Source: Glebionis coronaria
Taxonomy: Eukaryota > Streptophyta > Magnoliopsida > Asterales > Asteraceae
Length of the DNA: 64,000 nt
Direction: 5' to 3'
NCBI GenBank assembly: GCA_025667525.1
Contig: CM046874.1
Location: 283,450,880-283,514,879 of the forward strand
A model generated the notes under the pieces. That model did no database searches and was not told the DNA's origin. It worked only from the letters and a program-made list of their open reading frames with translations. The position numbers and the translations under genes were made by a program. Shown piece after piece: positions 22,359-32,362 of this stretch (positions are counted from its first letter, which is position 1; each line of letters opens with the position of its first letter).

Positions 22359-25300
22359 TGAAATGTGTATAATGCAAGTTCGTTTTCTCAGTTCTTAACT
22401 AATAGAAAGTCCAATCAATATCAAATTTATAATTGTTTTTGGTTGTTCAAGCTTGCTTGGTAATCTATTGCTAATTCAAACAACACTAAGTAAAAGTGAA
22501 AAATATAAACCTACTTATACGTAAAACAAATTGCAAATTCCAAATTTTATTCAAGTAAAATGTTAAAATGCAAAATATAAAACTATAAGGACTGAAAATG
22601 TAATTTCTATGAAATGTAAATGCTTGAAATGTAAATTCTAAAAGTTATAAGGACTAAAAATGTAAAACAGTTAACTAGAAGGACTAATCTTGTAAAATCT
22701 TTAACAAACTAACCAAATTTAAACAAACTAACAAACTTATAAACTGAATTTTAACAACTAACAAATTCCAGGGACTAACTTTTGCAAATTCCACAAAATA
22801 AGGAAAATTAGCTAGGTTTAAACACAGTTCAAACTTTTAGGGACTAAAATGCAATAAAACCAAATTTATAACCAAAAACGGGCTCAAAGAAAGATTAAGC
22901 TCGTTTGAGCTTAATACTCAACCAAATAAGCTGAAACAAATTGCAAACAACTTCAAATCCAATTATAGAAACGTGTATTCAAGGATTTTAGCTAAAAGTC
23001 CAAAATAAGCAAAAGAGTGCTTATTAATAAGCTCAAAATAAGCTATAGCATAATCCAAACATCCACAACTTGATTTTTTTATCAAAACTGATTAAACACT
23101 TGATTTAAGGAAGGGGAAATCAAACTAGAACAATTTTCATCCAGTAATAAGCTAGATATCTGAAAATAAGCTCAAATGAGCTTATGTTGACCAAACGTTG
23201 ACCAGATTTTGGAAAAAGCTCAAAATCTCAAAACTTCATATTCAATACTTACTAATCAGGATTGTGAAAGAAAACAACTAGTTTTATGAAGTGGATTAAA
23301 AGATCTAGCAAAACAGTCACCCTTTCACATCAGAGAATGCAAAATGCTCAGGCATTAACTAATAAGCTGTTTTCTTGCTTATTTCTTGATACTGTAGAAT
23401 TTCCTCTTAAAGTCTGAAAGATTATGTTATAAGCTATGACTAGAAACAGATTTGAGCAAATTTCATTAAGTTTTGAAAGAGAAATAAGCAAATGAATCTG
23501 ACAAGTTTTGAACTAAAAGCTGATAAAAGGAATGACCCAAACTTTTTGTTAACCAATTGCCTTTTTGACTATTAAACTGACTTACAAAAGGCTCAAAACT
23601 ACTTGTTAACTTCTAATGAGTAGAAATGAACACTTAAACATCAATTAACAACACTTGAAAACTGATTTACCACTAGTCCCAAACACACCTTATCTGATTT
23701 TGAGCAAACTATTTCAAAGACTAAATGAGTAATGATTAAGACTGATTAAAGAGCTATAGCAAACTAGTTTAGGTGATCAAAATGAAGGCTAATGAAACTG
23801 AAATCAAGCAAGTTTACCAACTAGAACTCAATTAAGCTATAGGACTAAAAAGTTACTGAAAATGAGCTTAAAACTTCAAGACTGAACACAAAAGCACAAG
23901 AACAAGCTACAATACACTAGGATCACTCAATCAACAACTACTTATCAAGTAGAATCAGGCAGCCATCAACATTACACTAGGGAATTAAGCATGCAAGAAC
24001 TGTTTAGAGGAACTTAAAACAGAAGCTTTGAAACCTAATGTAGAGGTCCTCTGGGAAGAAGAGGAGCGCTGAGCTCTCTTGCCCTAGTGATACCACCACC
24101 TATCACTAGCTATCAACTCAAATCAACAACCAAAACAGCTACAAATCATCATTCTGCCATGAAAACTTCAAGAAACTAGGTATGAACTGAATTCTTGATC
24201 AAACTGCTACAAAACTCCACCAATGTAAGCTATGATCAATGGTTGATCATAACTAACATCAAACAGCAACTAGTGTATCCAAGATCAACAAGATTCAACA
24301 GGAATTTGAGAAACAGAATTTGGCGGGAAAGCTTGAATTTGAAATTTTATTGATGAAATCAGTTACAAAAGTAGTTACAAGGTTCTAACTAACTAACTAA
24401 CTCAAGAGTTTGTCAGACTCTTGAGTAGTTAGGTGAAAAGGAGGGAAAAAGGGAAAAGGAAATTTAGAGAACTATGTGTTTTCAGAATTAAGCTACAATG
24501 ACAAATGAAGTACTAGCTAAGTATTTATAGGCAAGATAAGAGAGATTCTGTTGGAGTTGTGACGTGTTTGAGCCAATCATCACTTGACACGTGGAAGAAT
24601 TCTGCAAATCTTCTTTAAAGGTGATGAACACATTTTGGGGATTTTTGATTCAATGGATTATATGTTAATTGGTTAACACCATTGGATTCGTCTCTTCAAA
24701 ACGAGCAACTTTGATGTTTTGATCTTCACTTGAAATGCCCTCTATCTCAAACCCGTTCCTGGAAAATATTTTGTTGAAAAAGAAGGACACGTGGCAGCTT
24801 TTGATTGGTAGAGAAAGAGTGTTGTGGATCACACTGTTGTGATTTGGCATTAAATGTGACGGCTGTGAGTGGGATTTAATTGTTTGATCCGTGTGACTTG
24901 CCTTCTCTCTTCTCATTGGTTAAGAGCCTTAGCACATGGATTCAACTTGCAATACTTTCCAAACTTGGCAAATTAAGTCCCTTGACTTGGCAGATTGCTA
25001 GTTAAGGCTAATATCTTCATTCCTTTGACATTTTTGACCCTTCAACTTTGATTCTTCAACAAAAATGGCCCTTTGACTTGAGTTGACTTTGTAGTTGACC
25101 AAATTTGACTTTAATCTTGACTTTCCATAATTTGCACTTTAAGTCCTCCAATTTTCACAACTTGTCAAGATAGGTCCTTTGACTTCAAAGTCTTGTCACT
25201 TTTGATCCTCTTTTGTCTTTTTCATCCATTTGAGCTTGGTTTTTCCTTGTTTGCTTGAAATTGTATCCTTTTACCTACATAAGATCACACAAACACAAAC

Positions 25301-25398
25301 ATACCACATAACACTGCTTTTTACAATATAAAAGGGTATTTTGCTTCATGTTTTAGGGTTATTTGTTGATAAAAGGATATGAGTTTAAGCTCATATCA
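22359..25398 (-). repeat. Element B 5' LTR
   Basis: This 3040-bp LTR is the promoter copy. U3 runs from 25398 to about 24495, then R and a very long U5 of about 2.1 kb. The U3 tip hairpin is at 25376-25397. A TTGAC cluster lies at about 24978-25190. It differs from the 3' LTR at only two positions that I could find. Confidence 0.95.
24522..24529 (-). promoter_or_regulatory. TATA box of element B
   Basis: The minus strand reads CCTATAAATACTTAG, centred here, about 870 bp from the U3 end. The identical box in the 3' LTR is at 13040-13047. Transcription should start near 24495. Confidence 0.65.
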
Positions 25399-25403
25399 GT
25401 TTA
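25399..25403. repeat. Target site duplication of element B (right)
   Basis: GTTTA directly follows the LTR terminus ..CTCATATCA and matches 10872-10876. Confidence 0.93.
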
Positions 25404-26921
25404 CACATGATAGCTTCAAACATACTAGCCATTCGATCTTCAAATTTTGATTGCCTTTTATTCGCTTTTAACAACTCTTTATTAATCTCATGGTGACCTT
25501 GTTCCATCTTATGTTGATTTTGTTGAAAACGTTGAACGTTTCCTTCCATTTTATTAACATGAGTTTTCAATTCATTAGCAAGTTCATTTTTAAGCTCGTT
25601 TTTCAACTCGGATCTTAAGCTTATCATTTCTCGTTGCATGTTATCAAACTTAGAATCATTTGCCTTAGCATAATCCAAAAATTCTCCTTGAATATTTTTA
25701 GTGTGAGAATTTTGAAAACCTTGTGTAGTATTTTGAAAATCACGGTTTTGATTTTGATTTTGCACTTGCCCGTGGTTCCCACTTTGGTAAGTACCCTTGT
25801 TATAGTTACGTTAATTGCCTTGATAGCCACCACTTTGATTATTGTTTCGATAGTTATTTTGATTTTGGGGAGCTTGATTTGGGCGGGAACCTTGGCCGTT
25901 TTGGTTGTAAGTTCCCGTTGCTACGTAAGCACTCGAAGTGTTACCACCGACGGTAATGCACCCGGAAAAATCATGAGCTCCACCACAAGATATACAACTC
26001 TTTTCAACCGCTTTAACCGATGCTGAATTCAAAGCATCTTGTGCTTTCCAATGAGTCATAAGCGTCGAAAATCTATCGAAAAACCGATTCTCCTCATTTG
26101 CTTCATCATGTAAGGCATTCATGTTACGAGACGATGACGACGAACCCATAGTGGCAACACTCGGTGTGTTACAAGGGTTATAAACCTTAGATCTATTCTC
26201 AATAATCTTTAAAGATTCATCGGTCGTTTCGCACAAAAAATTAGCACCCGCGGCGGCATTCAAATAATCTCGTTCATGATCGTTAAGCCCATTATAAAAA
26301 GTATCAATTTGATGCAATTAGGAAAAATCCTGGTGAGGACATTCATGTAATATTTCTTTAAATCGTTCCCATGCCATTGAAAAACTTTCATTAGAACGTT
26401 GTGTAAATCTTGAAATCTCATTTTTCAAATGTGTTGTCTTAGATGGCGGGAAAATTGGTTCACAACTTAGAGACGAGATCACCCCATGTCAAAATCGAAT
26501 TTGGCGGTTCTTTCTCGAGCCATATTTTTGCGGGTCCATCTAAAGAGTATGGAAACAACATCATCTTAATCGCGTCATGTGGAACATCCTTAAACTTGCT
26601 TGTTGCGGTGAGACGATTGAAATTCCGTATGTAATAATCTAGGTTATCTTTTTCATGTCCGCGAAACTTGTTTGCTTGTAGCATAGACATTAAACCCATC
26701 TTGATCTCAAAATTCTCCGCAAGGATGGCGGGAATCACAATAGGTTCTCCAAAACCCTCGGTGGGTGCTTGAAGCAACTCCATCATAGTACGATTAGCCA
26801 TAGTGACTATTGGTTCTACAACGGGTTCGACAGTTGGAGGTTCTTCTTCAATCAAAGGATCTTGATTTCCTTCCTTTTGAAGACGTTTACGAGCTCGTTT
26901 TGCTTGATTATGAAATTGCAT
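25404..26921 (-). pseudogene. Element A gag, N-terminal and central part, decayed
   Basis: Pieces in three frames: 26921-26460 (basic N-terminus RRARK/KRLQK, MANRTMMELLQAPTEG, capsid start), 26317-25811 (QIDTFYNGL, zinc knuckle CISCGGAHDFSGC, Asn/Gln-rich linker) and 25765-25391 (Gln-rich coiled-coil segment ending MFEAIMCK). The reading is cut by element B immediately after MCK. A frameshift and stop separate the pieces. It is homologous to element D 50109-52168. Confidence 0.85.
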
Positions 26922-27650
26922 AAACCGTGACGTAGAACGTGGAGGTGATCAAAGAAGATTCTTTTGGGGTTTTTGTTGATTTTCAATTTTTTGTGTTTTT
27001 GATTGTTTTTAATTTTTTGGATTTTGTGTGTATTGTAGACAACAATCTACCAAATCTCTCCTCGAATCAAACTCTTGATTAAAGGAGCCTCAAATAATGA
27101 AAACGATCACGTGGAGTGAACGCCTTCGATTGACTTTAGAACTTTGGTGAAAACCAAATTGTTCAAGAGGGTTTAATCACAAAGAAACCAAGCAAATATA
27201 TATGATATGTTATAATACTTTGGGCGGAAAAACCCTCGATTAGCTTTCAAGATCAAATACTCACAAGTGAACGAGGGGAATGAGGTGGCGCGAAGAACCC
27301 TTAAGTACCTAACTTCCCTTTAACGGCCTTTTATATCACGTTGCCTATCTATTCACCTTTAAGTTCGTATTTTTCAAAATCGAGCTAATAGAAAGTATTT
27401 ATCTATTTTTGCCTTCTTCTTTTGTTTGAGATTTGAATAAAATAATTAGGAGATCAAATCCCAATTACGGTTGTGCTTTCACACTTTTGGAGATATTTTT
27501 AATTAATTGTGATACATATACAATATAGTAATAATAATTGACAAAGAAAACAAAAAACCGATAATACGTGTTAATAGATTTCTATTTAACACAAATACTA
27601 TTTATGGTTAGATATTAAAAACATAATGGTTCAAATTAATCACAACACAC
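26922..27650 (-). other. Element A leader (5' untranslated region)
   Basis: This is non-coding DNA between primer site and gag. The conserved block at 27255-27357 (AGGTACTTAAGGGTTCTTCG in sense) matches B and D leaders. The remainder is AT-rich without a gene. Confidence 0.6.
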
Positions 27651-27669
27651 CTCCCCGGCAGCGACGCCA
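27651..27669 (-). other. Element A primer binding site (tRNA-Asp type)
   Basis: The sense sequence TGGCGTCGCTGCCGGGGAG lies three bases after the 5' LTR terminus. It resembles the B site and plant tRNA-Asp with two changes. Confidence 0.75.
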
Positions 27670-27672
27670 AAA

Positions 27673-30600
27673 TGATTGTATGTATTTTACACTCTTGCTT
27701 TAGGAAAAACAAGAACGTAAATGAGCGGTAAGTATTAAGCGAGATGATTGAAACTCAAGCACTAATGACCCAATGGTGTGTGAAAAGTTCGTTTTCCAAG
27801 GAGGTTTATTGTGTGTGAATAACTTTTAATGATTTTGGATTAATATTGAGAAAGAAAAGATGGAAAAAGAGGATGACGGATATGATAAAATTAAACTACA
27901 ATGACGAAACGTAAAACCGTAAAAGTAGACAAAATAGAAATTTACTCAAAAAATTCTCAAAAAAATGACCAAAAATAACTAAAAATCCAATTAAGGTTTA
28001 CAAATGATCAAAACTTTTTTAAACCTTTTATTTAATTAAATACTAATTTTTTAATGCTAATTAAAGCCCTAAAAATCAAATTATTTAATAAAAAGCCCAA
28101 ATAAATATTTTTCAATTTGTAAAACTCTAAAATAACTTAATTAAACTAAAAAGTAATTTTCAAAATTTTTAAAACTATTAAAACTATTTAAAATGAATTA
28201 AACTAAAAAAAAAATATTAAAATAATATTAAAAATTCAAAAATTATAAAAATTATAAAACTTGTAAACTAGTTTAGTTTAACCTAAATAATCAGAAAATG
28301 AAAGTGAAATTACCAAAATACCCCTATTGGGGCCCCAAATGGGCTAAAAGCAAAAACAACAAGCTTAATGGGCTTTTTGGCCCAACAAAATTCAAACTCA
28401 ACCAAATAAGGCCAATATCACCAGTCTTGCTCAAAATTCAGTTTTAAGCATAAAAGTCTAAAGGCCCAACAGCTGAAATGAGCTTATCACAGCTTAAATA
28501 GCCAACATCTTATTCTTAATGGGCCAATAAGCCCATTAAGCTATAAGCTAATTCCATAAGCTCTACTTAAACACACAACCTTCTATTGAGATTCTAAACC
28601 CTTTTGCAAAAATAAATTTTGAAAAAGCTCAAGTAATAAGCCAGAATCTTAAAAAGAATTTTTTCACAAAACGACAAAATAGTCAGGTTTGAGTTCTAGA
28701 GGGTTTCAAAAGCTTATTCTTTTTGCAAAAGCTCACAAATAGCTTAACTAAGAATAGTCAAAAAGAAAAATCACAAAAAGTCTAGTAGAATAAGCCGTAG
28801 AAGCAAATAAGCTGGTTGAAAAGCCAAATAAGCTAGTTTTCTAGCAAAAGCTTAACCAATTGAGCTGAAACCTTCCAATAATAATAATAAGCTGAGAAAA
28901 ATGACACCTATCACAAAAACTAAGTTGTTGCATATAACAATAAGCAGAACTGAAAAATAAGCCAAGTATAGCTTATTTGACCAAAAGTCAAAGTGTTCCA
29001 AACTTAAACAAATTGTCAGGGTTTGTTTATGAGCTTGTTTTGAGAAACTTTTGTGAAGGAATCAAGGCTGAATCCTTTTGAATCAAGAGGCCAGTTAGCC
29101 AAATGATTTTCAGTTTTGGACAAATATGGCCAATAAGCCAGTTGGCTTATAAGCACTCAAACAGGCAATCCAATAGCCAAATAAGGTCACAAGAAGCACA
29201 ATAACAAAAGTCAAGCAACCAAACAGCAGGGCAAGCACTCAACAATCAAATGCAAGGCACAAAAGAGGTGGTCACTTTGCTGATGCAAATGACCACTTCA
29301 ACCACTTTCAATAAGCCCTAGCTCACTCAATAAGCCACCAAATTCAACAAACAGATATAACACAGATAGCTTATCACAAAAACTCTTCCCAAACCAAAAA
29401 TCAGACATTGAATCCAACAAACAAAGATTTTATAGCTTCTGATGTGTTTGACCAAATTCAAACCAATTTTAGCAGATATTTCCAAAACTTGCAAACTCTT
29501 TTCTAAACCTTAAGAGACTTAACCAATGACCAAAACAGGTGACAAATGACTTGTTTAGTGTAGAAAAACCCAAGAACCAAGGGCACAAGGCCACAAGTCC
29601 TTTTGATCCCAAAATCTAAACAACCTTATTTTAGTCCTTTTTCAAACAAACTTTTTATTTTTACAAACAACCTACTGATTTTATGATCATAATATCTCAA
29701 CTAGGTGACAACTAGCAGGACTAAGCAATAAAACTAACCACACAAACACAGTAACTCAAAATCACATGGCAAATAGCATAGAAGATTCAAACCAAATGAT
29801 TTTTAAGGGGAAACTTAAAGAAATCAATACCTCTCCCCAATTACTTCCTATGGGGAGTCAGCAATGCTCCATGGACGACTCTCAACAACTAGAGAGTGAC
29901 CAAGGTCCTTGAACAAAGAAGGAGGTCTTTTTGATGGTTCAAAGTAGAACCAAGACCTTGTAACAATGGATCTTCAACACAAGTGAGCAAACAGCCTATC
30001 CAAAGGCTTAAAACCCTTCACAAGCTTGGTGTTATCAAGCTTGAAAGAGCTTAAGGCTTTTGGTTAGGGGTTAGCACAAGTAATAAGAAAACAGTGGTGT
30101 ATCAAAACAGCCGGGGTATAAACCACCTTTCAAACCTTTGTAAAAACTTTTCCAAAGAAAATCCAATCCAACCACTCAAGAACTAAGGTCTTGGGTAGCC
30201 ATTGAGTGGATCTTAACACCTAGAATCCAAGGGCTTCAACTGGTAAAGCCTTGAATCCTTGGATCAAAACTGCTTTCAAAACACTTTTTGAAAAACTTTG
30301 AAACCTTAACAAACTCAAACGTATGAAACAATAACCAACAAAACAACTTAAATAAGATTGTGGAACACAGATTCAAGATTCTAAAACCAACTTCATTCAA
30401 TATAAAGGAATTACAATTGCATAAAAGCAAATTACACAAACTTATATTAAAGTGAAAGGAATTATAGAGAAATTTCCTAGAAAATGGAACAAAGGGACTC
30501 TCACAGGCTGAGGTCTCCTTTTACAATGCTACAAAGACTACTCTAGAACTAAAAACCCTAGCTAATGATTCCCAGAAATGCCCTTGACGCGTTTGAGTTG

Positions 30601-31373
30601 ATGAGTTGTCCAAAATGATCTTAGACGTTCATTTTTTCCTTTGGGACCAAGTATGAAGTGTAAAACGTTGATCTTGCCACGTTGGATAACTTGCAGGTGA
30701 AGTTGTTCTCTGATTGGTTGAAAGGGAATTGGGCATGGGATCCATGGTGAAGGAATGTGTGATGTGAGGTGTGGGATGGATGCGTGTGAAGGGGAATCAC
30801 ACGTGGGATGTGTTAATTGGGATTTACCCTTTGATGGGTGAAAGTAAAATCTGGGAGTGGAGGGTGAATAGTAAAATGGTTTGATGTGTTTTTGTAGGAA
30901 TAGGGAAGTGTTTGGCACATTTTTCAGATTTGAAAGTTTGGCTGCACACATTTGGTCCTTGGGTTTTGACAATATGTGTAAACAAAGAAATTCAGCCCAT
31001 AAATCCGTATCCCTTTGTTATGAAAGATTTCTTTTTCATACATTGGCTACAAAACTTTGTAACAAAGATAACAAGGGTTTGTTTTGAACGTTTCTTGATT
31101 TTCCAAGGGCTGATCTTGTACTTTCTTTAACTTTGAAGGTCTTCATAGTATGTTAGACATTATGGAGGACCATTGTTGACATTTCTTTAATCTTGAGGGA
31201 CTAAAATTGCCAAATCTTCAAAGTTGAGGGACCTTATTGTAATTTTGAAAAACTTAAGGAACCAAACTTGTAATTATTAATATACAAGGGTATTAAGTGT
31301 CATTTCTTCATTGGTGAGGGATCATTCTTGAACATCTTCAATTCTTCAAGGACTTTTCTTTGGAAATTCTTAA
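27673..31373 (-). repeat. Element A 5' LTR, interrupted by element C
   Basis: The LTR begins TGATTGTATG and matches 1-2411 over 28650-31371. About 210 bp of its U3 end (equivalent to 2412-2621) is missing because element C starts at 31374. It retains a 303-bp segment (29423-29725) lost from the left LTR; element D also has related sequence there, so the left copy has the deletion. A TTTAGGAAAA hairpin lies at 27694-27713, just inside U5. The TATA box at 30517-30526 is mutated. Confidence 0.88.
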
Positions 31374-31955
31374 TGTTGATGCAAAAGTTGGGGTAGACCG
31401 AGTTTAACCCAAATTAGGCTTAATTTGGGGTCTTGTGGACTCTGGCTCTCGCACCAAGTGAAACTTGCTTTAGGACACTGCGCACTAACAGACACCGTTA
31501 GGCTTACCGTGGGTTTGTTACCCACGATTAGACTCTAGCGTGAGAGTAAGTAATCGGTTTGAGTATATTAGTGTTTAGGGTATTGTGTGTATCGTACCTT
31601 TGTAGAACCGAAGGGGTTCCTTTTATACTCGAGAGAGTCCAGGCTGGGCTCCCTGTTCTTGCGGCCTAAGGAAGAGATAATGACTCAAAATTGCTTGATC
31701 TTCATTATCCAACTAAGGAAAGTGTATATCCCTTTTCCTTAGGCGAATATAACTATAATATAAGTTATATTCCTTCTGATCCTGTCGCACTGCGACGAGG
31801 ACTTGACTAAGTAATCAACCTCTTGTGCGACATCGGTTTACCGGGCTTTATGGACTATGTGCGCACATCGCACAAGTATCCAATCCATTCCTGATGGATG
31901 CAGGTAGTACCCGTGAGTCGGACTATCCAGCCCGACTAGGGACTATACGTCATCA
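31374..31955 (-). repeat. Element C 3' LTR (582 bp)
   Basis: Plus-strand ends are TGTTGATGC and ACGTCATCA, giving TG..CA with short inverted ends (TGATGACG..GCATCAACA in sense). A TATA-like GTATAAAAGG is on the minus strand at 31619-31628. The 5' partner is not in the window, so the ends rest on termini and the adjacent polypurine tract. Confidence 0.75.
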
Positions 31956-31966
31956 TGTCCCCCCAG
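31956..31966 (-). promoter_or_regulatory. Element C polypurine tract
   Basis: The sense sequence CTGGGGGGACA directly precedes the LTR start TGATGACG. Confidence 0.75.
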
Positions 31967-32176
31967 TCTAGTGGTCGCAGGCCCAATCCGCGACTACTAG
32001 ACTATAATCAAACCTAAACAGTCGCATAGTCCAAGCATAAACTTAGATTTTAAACATTCCCGCCAAGAATACAAACATCCCCCCTTTCACCTAACCTCCT
32101 TGGTACTCGGGAAAAGTGCGTGCCACGTCATAGTTACCCCTTCATATTCTACCGTTAGATCTAGCAAGTGGGGGGA

Positions 32177-32228
32177 CACGTGACACACATCTGACTATGC
32201 ACAGAAAAACTTAGGAAGCCTATATAAA
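32177..32228 (+). promoter_or_regulatory. Promoter of element C antisense gene
   Basis: A G-box CACGTG (32177-32182) and TATA box TATATAAA (32221-32228) on the plus strand lie 135 bp before the ATG at 32363. A second ACGT-core motif (CCACGTCA) is at about 32132. The order and spacing are those of a plant RNA polymerase II promoter, and it points away from the element's own LTR promoter. Confidence 0.6.
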
Positions 32229-32362
32229 CCCATCACGCCTCCTTTTAACTGTTTACCATCTACAAACCTTCAAAACACCATTAACGCCTCTATCATTTAC
32301 CATCATCACCAGATCTCTTGTTAAGGTAATCCGCGCGACCACTATTTTGTATACACAACACC

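Larger units (their letters stand above)
10877..25398 (-). mobile_element. Element B: complete young Athila-like Ty3/gypsy retrotransposon (14,522 bp)
   Basis: Two 3040-bp LTRs begin TGAAATGTG and end CTCATATCA on the plus strand. They flank 8442 bp of internal DNA holding a tRNA-Asp-type primer site, one uninterrupted gag-pol, a non-coding spacer and a polypurine tract. GTTTA duplications bracket it. I found only two base differences between the LTRs by eye (11065/22547 and 13344/24826). Athila placement rests on the primer site, DLGA protease, FMDD reverse transcriptase, long LTRs and lack of a chromodomain. It sits in element A's gag. Confidence 0.95.

Noticed and set aside
30562..30972. 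136-codon ORF in element A right LTR
   Set aside because: The left LTR copy of the same segment is broken into shorter frames, so the length is chance.
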